Shown: positions 20,647 to 33,030 of the stretch, piece by piece
Layout: each line of letters begins with the position of its first letter
Position numbering within the stretch: position 1 is the first letter of the stretch
Source of the DNA: Corbicula japonica
Lineage: Eukaryota; Mollusca; Bivalvia; Venerida; Cyrenidae
Assembly: GCA_038501625.1 (NCBI GenBank)
Contig: JAZAYU010000172.1
Span: 930,001-994,000 of the forward strand
Direction of reading: 5' to 3'
DNA length: 64,000 nucleotides
Translations under genes and position numbers: made by a program
The notes under the pieces: generated by a model
Databases searched by the model: none
What the model saw: only the letters and a program-made list of their open reading frames with translations
Told to the model about the DNA's origin: nothing

Positions 20647-22021
20647 AGGGAGATGTGCAGGATTGATGAATGGAACAGATTTGCAAAAAGGGTTATTAAT
20701 CAGTTGAATATCATTATTTGAAGCTCAAATATTGATTTACACCCGAAATATTTCAAACCAATATTTTATAACAAGAGGGCCATGATGGCCCTTTATCGCT
20801 CACCTGAGTACAACAAAGTTATTTTAGTAACAGTGACCTAGACCCAGATGACCCATATTCGAACTCGTCCGAGAAATCATTGGGACAAACATCCTGACCA
20901 AGTTTTATGACAATCGGAGCAAAAATGTGACCGCTAGAGTGTTAACAAGAAAATTCTATTTTTAGTAACAGTGACCTAGTTTTTGGACCCAGATAACCCA
21001 TATTCGAACTGGTCCAAGAACTCATTGGGACAAACATCCTGACCATGTTTCATGAATCGAGGCAAAAATGTGACCGCTAGAGTATTAACAAGAAAATTCT
21101 ATTTTTAGTAACAGTGATGACCTAGTTTTTGGACCCAGATGACCCATATTGGAACTCGTCCGAGAAATCATTGGGACAAACATCCTGACCAAGTTTCATG
21201 ACAATCGGAGCAAAAATGTGACCGCTAGAGTGTTAACAAGAAAATTCTATTTTTAGTAACAGTGACCTAGTTTATGGACCCAGATGACCCATATTCAAAA
21301 TCGTCCGAGAAATCATTGAGACAAACATCCTGACCAAGTTTCATGACAATCGGAGCAAAAATGTGACTGCTAGAGTGTTAAAAAGAAAATTCTATTTTTA
21401 GAAACAGTGACCTAGTTTTTGGACCAAGATGACCCATATTCGAACTCGTCCGAGAAATCATTGGGACAAACATCCTGACCAAGTTTCATGACAATCGGAG
21501 CAAAAATGTGACCGCTAGAGTGTTAACAAACTAAGTGTGGACGGACGACGGACATTCATCGATCCTAATAGCTCACCCTGAGCCAGCTCAGGTGAGCTAA
21601 AAAAGATATATAAATGGTGTTTCCTATCCTATGCGACGCGCATAGGTTAGCTATTTTTGTATTTCCCGCTTAAAGCCACGGTGGTTTTTGGGATTGTCAC
21701 ATGATCACTTCAACCAAAATATGCACTCAGTGTACCTTGCCGACTATCGGCGTCGCCATTTGTTTCAAAATGCCTGGGCCACCACGAATAGGCTCAGCGA
21801 TTAAGCTAAATATAGAATGATCACCAAATATAGAATGTATTTTTGAATAGGGATTCTTCAGCGGATTGTTTTTAGGTCCGGTAAAATGGTAAAATTAACC
21901 GAAAACTTCCTCCTGGAGGGTTTGAAATGTAAAATTTAGTGAAAAGTACACGAAAGTGTTACATAGATCGATCTGTTTACGATTTTACTGAGTACACCTG
22001 CTCGACCCTGCACATCTCCCT
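20647..22021. mobile_element. TTAA-flanked MITE with AGGGAGATGTGCAGG termini, carrying a nested element
   Basis: TTAA|AGGGAGATGTGCAGG and CCTGCACATCTCCCT|TTAA are perfect inverted ends with the 4-bp duplication. About 830 bp of the interior is the Helentron-like element at 20770-21604. Confidence 0.7.
20770..21604 (-). mobile_element. Helentron-like tandem-core element, AGCTCACCTGAG family, copy 1
   Basis: In minus orientation it begins TTTTTTAGCTCACCTGAGC, has GTCCGTCGTCCGTCC, then five 146-bp units with AGTTTCATGACAATCGGAGC (plus strand). It ends CTCAGGTGAGCGATAAA, hairpin GGGCCATCATGGCCC, T and CTTG. Confidence 0.75.
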
Positions 22022-22081
22022 TTAAAACTCAGACAAGTTTTCTACATTAATCTTTGTAATGTTACCAAAACAAGCTTTTAA

Positions 22082-22783
22082 GGGATTGCCACACTCCTCC
22101 CAACTTTGTTCATCGATAAAAAGAAAATTATCAAAATCTCAATAACGGCAAAATGCCGTTAAACAAAACTTTGCACAAATGTATGTTATTAATGTATCTT
22201 TATTTTGCAGGTGGTAAGACACGTTAGAAAAGTCAAGGAAAATAGCGAGATCTGAAAATTCCCTAAATTTCTATTTACATAAATTCACAAAAACTAAACA
22301 ACACAAAACATCATTTTAAATGCCCACATGAGTAATATGATACTAACAACAATTTATTGTGTCCTCGTGACTTACATATGTAAACTTTAGGAGATATTAG
22401 TAAAAGTGTGTTTGACCTTTATTGTTCTGGTCGCTTCCTGGTCGCGTAAACCGATGACAATCACTGATTTCTCTTGTAGTAGTTGAAATTTTTTTACAAA
22501 GTATACAACATTTTCTTGTCAGTATCATTGCACTCACGTGGGAATTTAAAATTATGTTTTGTATCGTTTAGTTATTGTGAATTTATGTAAATAGAATTTT
22601 AAGGAATTTTTAGGTCAAGCTTTTTTTCTTTACTTTTCTAACGAGTCCTACTGTATGGAAAATAAAGATTCAGTAGTAACATTCAATTGTGCAAAGTTTA
22701 ATTGAACGGCATTTTGCCATTATTGAGATTTTGATAATTTTCTTTTTATCGATGAATAAAGTTGGGAGGATTGTGGCAATCCC
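22082..22783. mobile_element. TTAA-flanked MITE with GGGATTGCCACA termini
   Basis: TTAA|GGGATTGCCACA... and ...TGTGGCAATCCC|TTAA frame inverted repeats of about 100 bp that include CTCCCAACTTT, ATCGATAAAAAGAAAATTAT and CAAAATCTCAATAA. A diverged relative reaches the right end of the window (63470-64000). Confidence 0.75.
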
Positions 22784-23420
22784 TTAATAGGGTCGGATGC
22801 AAAATTTTCAGAATGGGGTTGTATTAGGGTAGTTATATGATAAATTCCAACTTGATCAAAATCTCCACATGAAAATTGAATGTTGTTGCCCAAAATGTGG
22901 GTTTGAGTAACTTCAAGAAACCCCACTGAACCTCTTTCTCAGTCTTAGGATCTGCCTCTAATGGTATCCCATTTATTTTTTCTGCTGTGACCATTGTTAG
23001 ACAAATTTACTTCACCCCTGAAATATGACAATACATTTATAGGCATGGTAAGAGGTGTACTTGTCAAAGTAAAAACAGATCAACTTGGTTGCACACACAA
23101 GTTAACCAAACCCCACAGAAGTCTAAGGCTAAAATATTTCAATATAATTTTAAATATCAGCAACCCTAGTTAATAAATTATTAATGTTAATAGTTGATAA
23201 AGAATTCCGCGATAATTTTTGTTAAACCTGTGTCTGACAAAAGAGTGAATATCCACCTTTAAGAATGCCTTCTCACAATTTTATGTGATATTCTTTACCA
23301 ACTGTGGTACTCAACCCATCAGCTAAATCCTTGTATTGTTGTATTGTTATAAAATTCTCGCCAAAGTGCTGGGAGGGGGTTAGAGGTGTCTTTGGCCAAG
23401 CCATGATTATTTTAAACTAT

Positions 23421-23637
23421 TAACCCTTTCCTACATACATACACCTTTATTGCATGGGGAACAGTTTAGATCCTGATCAGATGGCTCAGATGTGCCGGCT
23501 GATCTGGATCTAAACTTTGCTTTTTGATGTGTTAAGTTCTGACCAAAATGTGACCAGTGCAGATCCTGATTAGACGACACAGATGTGCCGGCTGATCTGG
23601 ACCAAGACTGGTCGCACATGCGTAAAAATGTGTATAT
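23421..23637. repeat. MITE family A copy 6, split by piggyBac-type element
   Basis: It runs from AACCCTTTCCTACATACATA through GATCAGATGGCTCAGATGTG and GCCGGCTGATCTGGACCAAG to GCGTAAAAATGTGTATAT, where the element at 23638 starts. The missing terminus (TATATAGGGTGGAAAAGTTA) reappears at 28917. Confidence 0.65.
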
Positions 23638-23849
23638 CCTTTCCCAGCCCGACCCTATTTTGTGTTCGAAAGCCTATAACGTACTAAAATGTCGTGAAAA
23701 AACGATGTTCTAAAAGCGGACCCTTATTTGTGTCTGAAGACCGGTAACGTATTTAAACAGTATGAAATTTAACAGTTTTAAAACCCATAGCGTAATATTC
23801 CCGTCTCAACAGAAAAATAACGTAAAAAAGCGGTATTTTATACTTAGTT

Positions 23850-24325
23850 TACGTATTTGTACGTTATGGTCGTTTTCATTCAAACCACATGTTCCGCAAA
23901 ATTACGTTATCGGTTTTGTATGTAAAAACAATGTCATACGGTAAAATACGTTTCGGGCTTAGTTCGTTGCTTTTGTCTCGGAACATTGAGAAATACATGT
24001 TTTATGTATAAAAAAGTTTAAAAACATTTTTGTGCGCTATTGATATTTAACAAAACTGATGATATGGCAGTAAGTATAAAAGATTTGTACGTTTGTGTAC
24101 GTTATGGTCGTTTTCTTTGAAATGACATGTACCGCAAAATTACGTTATAGGTTTTGTATGTTAAAAATATTATACGGTAAAATACGTTTCGGTTTTAGTT
24201 CGTTTCTTTTGTCTCGGAATATCGAGCAATACATGTTTAATGTATAAAAACGTTTATAAACTTATTAGAACGTTATCGATATCTAACAATTCAGGAAATA
24301 GGCAGTGAGTATTAAAGACCTGTAT
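23850..24325. repeat. Two tandem ~240-bp subterminal repeats of the piggyBac-type element
   Basis: Both copies carry GTACGTTATGGTCGTTTTC, CCGCAAAATTACGTTAT, GGTTTTGTATGT, ACGGTAAAATACGTTTCGG and TTTTGTCTCGGAA in the same order. Such subterminal repeats are often transposase-binding sites; that role here is inferred. Confidence 0.7.
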
Positions 24326-26539
24326 GTTAAAATACGCTGTAGACTTCTATTCTTTATAAAAACTAATATATTTAAATACCGTACCGTGTTTTGGTAGTTT
24401 TCCCTTTAACAAATTGGTTATTACTTTCAAATCGTTTTAAACGTTTAATTTGGCTACTGTTTCAGCAACCTATTTTAGCATTGAATGCTTCATTTCAAGT
24501 GGTTACAAAATATTAATGTAAACTTCAGCAACTAAGTAAACAAGCTGTAAATAAAGCGATACACAAAACTATCAAATAAGCCTCTTACAATTTCCTATCT
24601 CACGATGACAGTTTTATCTGGACAGTGCTTTTTTACCGTTAGAAATTCCATTCTACTTAGACAAATAGAACAATCGAAGAAAGAAATGTTTTAGTTCTGG
24701 GAAATATGGAATAATTTAAGGTAAGTTATTCATCTATTTCATTAAAGACATGTAAAGAAATGCTTAAGTAAAAGCATAATTGTATAAATATTTTATCTTT
24801 ATTAACTATGTGATGACCATTGACGTTATTGTGGACTCCACTTGGGCAGTTTTTGTGTTACCTGGAATTTTTCTTAATTGCTGGAAGATGTCTGTACTGA
24901 GCCAGGTAAAAATTCTAATTGAACTAGATGAAAGGATCCTTATTGAATATCTTTTTAAGCAGATATCAAGTGACTTACAAAGTCAAGAACAACCTAAATC
25001 ATATAGTTGACAAACAGATGAGTTGGCAAATGCATACTGCCGCAAGACATTACTGGAAGAAGGCTGATTAAAACAACAGGAAATGGAGATTGTATAACGC
25101 AGAGTCAATAATATTGAAATGTAAGTAAGGACAGAAATAACTAGTTCGTAATGACTAAATGAAAAAAACAACAACATTTTTTAAGTTTCTGCTCGTCACA
25201 CATGAAAACTTTGCAAAAGGTCATTCTTCTGCAAATGATCAGTTAAATAACAAGAAATCGATCGATTAGGAGATCAATATCTAAAATGCCACATACATCA
25301 GCAAGAGCTGAAATAATTCTTCGTCACATTACATGTATCAAAGAATAAGTTTAATAATACAATTGCAACCTGTCTTTTCTCTTAATTAAATTGTCACAAA
25401 ATATGTTGACTGTATATTTCTTATTATTACATTCTTTGAAGGAGACGAATAACTGTCCGAGAAGCTGCGAGCAGCAACTGCATTAGAATTGTATTTTGAT
25501 AGAAAAAATATTTAAATAACCCTCACTTCCGTGATGTTATTAATCCTAAAGATGTGTCTTTAAGAGCAGACAGTTTAAAGTCAGTCAGTTTGACAGAGGG
25601 AGAATGCAAGTTGAACTGCGAAATTGGGGATTTTAGTTGTCAATTAAAGAATTAGCAAAATCAAGAGGGGAAGCTGGTCATGCTTATGCTAGGTATATCA
25701 TCTGTTTTAGAAAAGAACATCATGTCAGTTTATTTGATAAGTTACAAGTCAATACATCCCCTGTTTCACAGCATGTTAAAGCCCCTTCAAAATCATGTGA
25801 ATATGGAAACAGTGTTCATAATGTGGACATAATGTGTGCAAGGGATGGAAACGTGGACAACAGAAAAGGCTCTGTATTTGAACAAATTAAACAATTTTGC
25901 TCTATTGCTTGAAGATTTTGTTAGGAAAGAGATTTCGATGACGATAGCGTTGATGACCGTTCTGTCTTTGTCTTCAAAATACACAGCTACTTACCAGAAA
26001 ACCTGAAAAGGAAATGAGTTTATGTAAGCCGTATTCTCAGGACTTGTAGAAAATACCAAAATAGCTGAGTCAGCTTCAGCAATTTAAACTGAAGACAATG
26101 TTATTGTTCAACAAAAGTAAAAGAAGTAGCGAGTCAAGCAATATTACCGAAATTCAAGAAGCATTTGACAAATAATTAAAAAAAAAACTTGGCCACCGGA
26201 AAGAAAATAATACACACCAAAGAACTTCGCTCAACAAAGAAATAATATGCGAATGTAAAGATGTCTTAACGGTTAACAAAGAAAACATCTAGGCCACTTT
26301 TATTGCCAAAGGCTAACGCACAGACAGTACCAAAAGATTATGTTGAAGACACGTATTCAACTCCAGACAAACTACCACTATGTGATATAAAAAAAATTTC
26401 TAAAAACGTAGAACACAAAGTAGGCAGTTCTTCTACTTCAACTGAAATAAATTATAAGGCGGATCTATATTGCCAGCACAATGTCCAGAGAAAGGTTAAG
26501 AAATATTCAGAGATACATCCATGTATATAAGATTCCACA

Positions 26540-27150
26540 TGAGATCCTTCATGGCTGGATAAAAAAGGATCAATAACAGTATTGCGAAAAGATCCACTTT
26601 ACAACATTTCTCCATTGATGGAGAAAATCGGAGAAAACAGTAAAGGGAGATACAATTAACACCAAGTAGCCGTGGATGAGGCAATGATCAAATGCCACGC
26701 ATAACACTGTGAAATTGTTGGAGCCACAAAGAAACATGCTAAGAGCGAGTTTAACGTTTTTTGTACTCACAGATAGCCACTCTGGGTACCATTATGATTT
26801 GTGATGTATCTATGTAAGCATAAATAAGTTGGATTACGAAACGCGTTGTAGAAAATCTCACAGAAGAAATATCATGCAGAAACCACATAGTATTTGTAGA
26901 TAAATTCTATAAATCTATGTCTCTTGCCTTATCCCTACTAGAATGGGATACATGCATTTGCGGATCGTTGATAACTGATAAAAAAATTGGCCTGCCGAAT
27001 TGAAGAAGTGAAAATCAAAGAAGAAAAAAGATGATCGAACAAAGAGTATGAAAAGACGCGAATTTTTAACCCGTCAAAGACAACAGATTGGTAGTGTCGG
27101 TTTGAAAGGACAATCGTCATGTATCCAACCTGAACGCTTATTATGACCAT
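26540..27150 (+). pseudogene. piggyBac transposase remnant
   Basis: Reading through stops and frameshifts gives the ordered landmarks of a piggyBac DDD transposase: KDPLYNISPLMEKI, VAVDEAMIKCHA (first catalytic Asp), KHAKSEFNVFC, TDSHSGYHYDL (second Asp region), HIVFVDKFYKSMSLALSLLE (third), CICGSLITDKK and KDNRLVVSV. At least three stops and two frame changes are present, so it is dead. A 91-codon frame at 25637-25912 lies upstream; I recognise nothing in it. Confidence 0.8.
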
Positions 27151-27887
27151 GTTTGAACACTGGTTTTGACACGGTCCTGCTTGATTTAAAGTAATTTTAA
27201 ATAAAAAGCTGTTTTTTTCAAAGTGATTGTCGGTTTTAAAGTGCATACTTTTATTTACCTTGTGTCAATAATGAAATTAAACATACAAAAGTTTAAAGCT
27301 TTTCGAGGCTTTAAGTGAATAGTGATTATTATAGACTTCTTTTTATTTTATTGCAGGTTCTGTCTCAGTTAGTTTATTACCACTGCGGAGGTCTCCGAGG
27401 AAAAATAATATAAAGTGAATTTATGCTTACCAAGAAAAAAAACCGACATGAAAGAGTGGAAAGACCTTAGAAATGAAAATTGAATTTAAATGTGATAAAG
27501 TATTGTTATAAAAACAATATATACTGTATTTGTTACGATGGAACCTCTTTGATTTATCAAACACAAGAGGATGTTTGGTCTTACTATGCTAATTATCAAG
27601 CTTTCAAACCTAATTTAAAATGAACTCTCGTTGGATTTCATGCAAATTTAAATAACATTTTTGAGCAATTCTCCAAATGAATAATCGTATACATGTCTAA
27701 ACTCGTAAATATTTCATTCATTTAGATTGGCCTTAAACATTGAAGATACTAAAATACCAGAATATACTTAACGTGTGTCTGTCTAAGACTCGTGTAGAAA
27801 ATATAGCTTTAAAGACAGTGCGTTTAGAGAAAAAAAATCAACGAAATTTTATGTTTACATTTGAGTTCAGTCTGTGAATACTCTAAA

Positions 27888-28109
27888 ACCAGAGCGTAAT
27901 AAAACGTTTATAAACGCTTGAGTACAACATCTTCTTACAGCCCTATCCCACAAAAATCGTTTATTTTTACCACAAACATATTCGAGTTATGGAAGACTAC
28001 CAGAGCGTAATAAAACGTTTATAAACGCTCGAGTACAACATCTTCTTACAGCCCTATCCCACAAAAATCGTTTATTTTTACCACAAACATATTCGAGTTA
28101 TGGAAGACT
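27888..28109. repeat. 111-bp perfect tandem duplication
   Basis: Two adjacent copies start ACCAGAGCGTAATAAAACG at 27888 and 27999, differing by about one base. They lie in the right subterminal region of the piggyBac-type element. Confidence 0.85.
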
Positions 28110-28924
28110 ACAACGTAATTAAACGTAATAAAACGTTTTATAACATCATCAAAAGGTTTGCTTGTATTTATCTCAGTTGAAATCGTTTCTAACTAATGAT
28201 TAGAACGCATATTTACGTTCTGGTAAATTTCATCGCATGCAGTCTAATAAAACCTAGTACGTATTACATTGTGGTTAAAATGTTTTAAAACGATACGGGT
28301 TTTTAAAAACAATGTTTGTACAACACTTTGAGTGACCCGACCGGTAGCGTATAAAAGCGGTTTGAAAGAACACAACAAACGACCCAGAACGTAAAATTAC
28401 GTAAAGTAATTAATTTAATTAAACTTAATTATTTTTAAGAAGGCAAACTATTTTAACAAATAACTTGATGCAAAAGTTAATTACATACAAAAACAAGACG
28501 TTTTTACTCTCGTTCGAAAAAAATCACTCTCTAATCTATTTTTTAATAATTTTTATAATAGGTATATAAATTTGGGGTTTTGCGAAATTAAGCTAATTAA
28601 CATTTTAATTAACCAATTAACAAAACACTCGTTTTTTAAATTTAAGTCTCATGTGATCAATTTAAAGAAGATAAAAATTCCAAAATGATAATGATTAAAA
28701 TTATTGACTATGCCCATTTCATCAACCTAAAAATGACCAGTTTGGACAGGAAAAATTGAAAATCCGCCGGGCTTCCGACCACAAAACGATACCCGTTTTT
28801 TAAAGTGAGAAATTTCAGGACGTTTTAGTACGTTATAGGCTTTCATACACAAAAAAGGTCCCGTTTTTAGAAACGCGATTTTTTGTACTGTTTAATTACG
28901 TTACGGGCTGGGAAAGTATATAGG

Positions 28925-30085
28925 GTGGAAAAGTTAAATCAGTCAAAATCATTGTCCTGTATCTTGAACCATACTGACTTACACATTCACACACAACTAG
29001 TGGAAATTTACACAAGTGATGTATTTTCCTTTTCTGAAGTATTAATATCAATTGTCATTTCCTAGAATACTAATGTATTGTTTCCTATGTAAACATCCAT
29101 CTAAACAATTGTTGTGTACAAGCAGAAATCATCATAAAATTTAAAAACCTTAAAAACCTTTTGAAGGGGACCAAAAAAGATCAATATTGATAATAAGTCA
29201 GGGTTTTCAATAACTGCCGAATTCAATTCAATCATTTTATGAGATTCTGCCAATTAATAACTAAAATACCCCTAATTTAAGGAAAAAATTACCCTTCAAC
29301 TAAACTGGTAGGGTTCAAAATGAGTCTTTTAGGGAATTTCAAGAGTAAAAGGGTCATCTCCCAGTTAGAACCCCTGAAATATTATAAGGATGCAAAAAAC
29401 ACAATAAAAAACAAAGAGATACTGAAATATATTTTACCTGCTTTTTTAGATCCTCCATAAACAGAGAACATGCTCCAATTAACAGCTGTATTATTTCTCA
29501 TACCACACCCAACAGAATGTTACTGTATAGATTTATTTTTCCTTCTTTCTATCAATAACCATGTTCCACCTGTAAAAAGACAATATCCATATATGATATA
29601 AAGGTAGTCTGCTGAGCAGGTAATCTATTCAATATACTGGTAGAATTATTGGATATCCTGTCACGTTTTGAAACACGGGGTTTATACTATATAAAGTGCA
29701 CATGCACCGGGTACCTCTCCTTTATCTACTAACCTATAATCTATCTGAATGCATGACCGGGTACCAAAGTTTAATAAATAGCACATGGCCTTACTTTAAT
29801 TTTTCTTTAAATTAACTATTAAATACTAAAGGCTTGACTAATTCAAAAACTATTTCATGGAAAGGTTTAAGTTCTTTTTATTTTTGTAAATAATTAAAGA
29901 AATGGTAAATATAATACTTATATAACTGTAACTTTTTTAGTTATATAACCTGGATTTTTGGCTCAGATTAACATGGTTTACGTAACTGTTATGTTTTAAA
30001 GTACAAGTTGTTGTAGTCAATGTGAAAGATAAATATAGTATAAATTACCACCCATCAGGTGACTTAAACCTGCTGTGCCTCAATT
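28925..30085. other. No recognised feature
   Basis: AT-rich intergenic sequence without coding potential or inverted-repeat structure that I can support. Confidence 0.35.
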
Positions 30086-30089
30086 AGGA

Positions 30090-30850
30090 CTCTAGCTAAA
30101 ACTGGGGACAAGGATTCTAGCTATTTAAAACTATACAGCTAAAACCTGGGACCAACTGTCTAGCTATTTAAAACTACATGTATAAAGCTAAAACTCAGGA
30201 CCAGGATTCTAGCTATTTAAAACTATCCACTGCCAGCTAAAACCTGGGACCAACTGTCTAGCTATTTAAAACTACATGTCTGAAGCTAAAACTCAGGAAA
30301 AGGATTCTAGCTATATAAAACTATACAGCTAAAACCTGGGACCAACAGTTTTTTTACTGTCTAGCTATTTAAAACTACATGTATGTAGCTAAAACTCAGG
30401 AAAAGGATTCTAGCTATATAAAACTATACAGCTAAAAACTGGTACAAACTGTCTAGCTATTTAAAACTACATGTACATGTATGTAGCTAAAGCTCAGGAC
30501 AAGGATTCTAGCTATTTAAAACTATACAGCTAAACCTGGGACCAACTGTCTAGCTATTTAAAACTACATGTATGTAGTTAAAACTCAGGACAAGGATTCT
30601 AGTTCTTTAAAACTATACAGCTAAAACCTGGTACAAACTGTCTAGCTATTTAAAACTACATGTACATGTATGTAGTTAAAACTCAGGACAAGAATTCTAG
30701 CTATTTAAAACTATACAGCTAAAACCTGGGACCAACTGTCTAGCTATTTAAAACTACATGTATGTAGCTAAAACTCAGGACAAGGATTCTAGCCAGCTAA
30801 AACCTCCGACAAACTGTCTAGCTATTTAAAACTACGTGTATGTAGCTGAC
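30090..30850. repeat. ~92-bp dimeric minisatellite
   Basis: Alternating half-units share CTAGCTATTTAAAACTA; one has AGCTAAAACCTGGGACCAA, the other AGCTAAAACTCAGGACAAGG. Roughly seven to eight dimers, with one extra 10-bp insertion (30348-30358). Confidence 0.85.
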
Positions 30851-30968
30851 ACTGGGGACCAGTCTTATGATTAAGCAATCTGATTGGTTGAAATTTTGAA
30901 AAGCCTCAGAATTGATCAAGGAGGCTAGAGGTCTGAGACATGTCTCCCAACTAAAGATTTATAACCCT
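30851..30968. repeat. MITE family B copy 3, strongly diverged
   Basis: AAGCAATCTGATTGGTTGAA and the outer ACCAGTCTTATG/ATTTATAACC blocks recall family B, but the second arm is poorly preserved. Confidence 0.35.
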
Positions 30969-31003
30969 GTGACTAAGTATACAGTTGTAATTAAATCATA
31001 ACC

Positions 31004-31228
31004 CTTTACTCCATATATATTCCCAATTTGCGTGGGTGAACAGTGTAGATCTAGATCAGCCATCTGATCAGAATCTACTCTGGTTGCTTTTAGATTTGTT
31101 AGGCAGTTTCTCACGAAGATGGCCCGACCAGTGCAGATCCAGATCAGATGGCACAGATGTGCCTGCTGATGTGGATTTACAACGGTCGCACTTGTGTTAG
31201 AATGTGTGTATAACTTCGTAAAGGGTTA
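31004..31228. repeat. MITE family A copy 7
   Basis: The copy runs from AACCCTTTACTCCATATATA to TTCGTAAAGGGTTAA, with CAGTGTAGATCTAGATCAGC and GTGCAGATCCAGATCAGATG inside. The ends are inverted repeats. Confidence 0.7.
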
Positions 31229-31229
31229 A

Positions 31230-33028
31230 AGTTATCAATGATTTCATCATGGTCCAGGTTCAGTATTATCATACTTGGCTATGGTGTAAAGTTGTGCCCA
31301 AGGCAATGTGACATTGACTATGTTCTCCTGATCTCTAATAAACAGGATATTTGAGGGTGAAGCTCAGTATCATGAACAACTTTGATGGATAGTTATTAAA
31401 CTCTAATTACTTTAATTTTTCCATGATTTTTCAGTTTCAAAAATTGGAGATTTTGATTTAAAAGAACCAGAACTTTCCAAGTTATAAGCAACATTAAGTT
31501 TTATATTAGTCATTTGAAAGGGGCCGAACTCAAATTTAATAGTCAAAAAAGAGACTCAGTTATCATTACTGCATTTAAACAGGGTCTGGTTGATTAGATA
31601 TAATCAGTAGGTTTCTTCTAAGTAAGCTAACCCCCAATTTTCTGAGTGTTTTAAATTGATAAAATATATATCTATATATCAATATATGGATGTCTAGGAA
31701 TTAAATGATAGAATTCATGTTTAATGAACATTGGCTATTGGAAATATACCTCTGGAATTGGATTTGTTTTTGTGCAACCTTTGCGAAAAAAGGAGCTGCA
31801 CAATTTCAAGTGAGGCTGTACAGCACATACTCAGTTTATTACTTTTGCAGACTTTATGCTTGAAGAACGGGCACAACTGGAAATTTTACAACTTCTTCAG
31901 GGTTCTCCACAGAAATTTTTAAGGCATAGCTCATCAAACCCACTGATACTCTAGGTTATGTTTCCTCATACCTCACCTCCTTCCCCAATCAAAACCCCCA
32001 AAGTAACTTCAGGTTTAGTTGTAAAGTTTTGGAACTATTTAGAAGGAAAATCAACTTTCATCTGCAATAGAAGCAGCTGATATTTAATTATGTGTATTGA
32101 ATATAAATAAGCATCTTTTATAAATTCATTCTGCACTTTAAGCATATCTGTTTCTATATTGTATTTTTTGGATGCAGAAGTGAATAGGTTGTTTGTAAAA
32201 CAAGGGGTCTGTTGGTTTTGAAGATATGCTGCTATAGTATGCATAAATGTCACTGAATATTTAGTCCAACACTCCAAACAGATCAAGTGTTTGGAGTGAT
32301 GGCCTAAATATTGAGCAACATTTATCCATTCCACAAACTGTGGATGGTGATTGGACAACAAAATTGTTTAAAAACTAATTATGGCCTGGATTAATTAAAA
32401 TTACAACTTACAAGTTACATGTAAATTTTTGAAGTCGAGTACATGTATAACTTGTATAACATGTTCATGAAAACTAATGACATTTGGATTTTTACGTCTT
32501 TGATTCCAAAATAAATCAAAAGAAGGACTTAAAATAAATAAATCAACCAATCTTGACATAATTTACTATGTTTTAGATTTTAAACAATCTTTAAAATTCA
32601 TATAAAAATATTTTTTAAAGTTAATTACAATCGCTTACATCATTAACAGTATTGTCACCAAAAAAATATATAATTGAGCAGAAAACTCAGAACTTAAGCC
32701 ATTTTAGATATTTTTTCAGCCATGATTATTTGCTTATTATTTGAGTGCTATGGTTTTCCATTTAAAACCAGAATAAACTGCAAATTATGGTAAAATTTCC
32801 AGATGACAAAGACCAACTAATAAATTTACAATTATACCCCACTCTCCAGACTCATGATTCTTCAATTAGACAGTGATATGTCCTTTTAATTATAATTTCT
32901 AAATGAGTGAAGAAGCCCAAGGTTTTTTGTGAGAGGAGAAACATATTTAGTAGTACTACATTTTGAAGTACAACCAGGGCCTTTTTTCCTTCTTTAGTAG
33001 GGGCCATTTATGGGCGCCTTCCCCTCAG
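31230..33028. other. Intergenic stretch, no recognised gene
   Basis: AT-rich sequence. The longest frame (108 codons, minus strand, 32361-32035) shows no domain I recognise and no splice-site support; it may be a degraded mobile-element fragment. Confidence 0.35.
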
Positions 33029-33030
33029 AA

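Larger units (their letters stand above)
20571..23258. mobile_element. TTAA-flanked element with AGGTGGATAT termini (outer of a nest)
   Basis: TTAA|AGGTGGATAT at 20567-20580 is mirrored by ATATCCACCT|TTAA at 23249-23262. The TTAA duplications fit piggyBac-type transposition. Two further TTAA-flanked elements and one Helentron-like element are nested within. No transposase is visible, so it is non-autonomous. Confidence 0.65.
23638..28916 (+). mobile_element. piggyBac-type DNA transposon, decayed, 5.3 kb
   Basis: The termini CCTTTCCCAGCCCG (23638) and CGGGCTGGGAAAG (ending 28916) are inverted. The subterminal regions are rich in repeated ACGTTATGGTCG- and AAAACGTTTATAAACG-type blocks. The interior carries a broken piggyBac transposase (about 26540-27150, plus strand). 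Flanking TATAT occurs on both sides instead of the canonical TTAA. The element sits inside a family A MITE. Confidence 0.75.

Noticed and set aside
29440..29590. Possible non-coding first exon of the ABCA gene
   Set aside because: A plausible donor-like site exists but nothing else supports it by eye; transcript data would be needed.
32035..32361. 108-codon minus-strand frame with several Cys and His
   Set aside because: No domain recognised, no splice or promoter support; possibly a decayed element fragment but not supportable.
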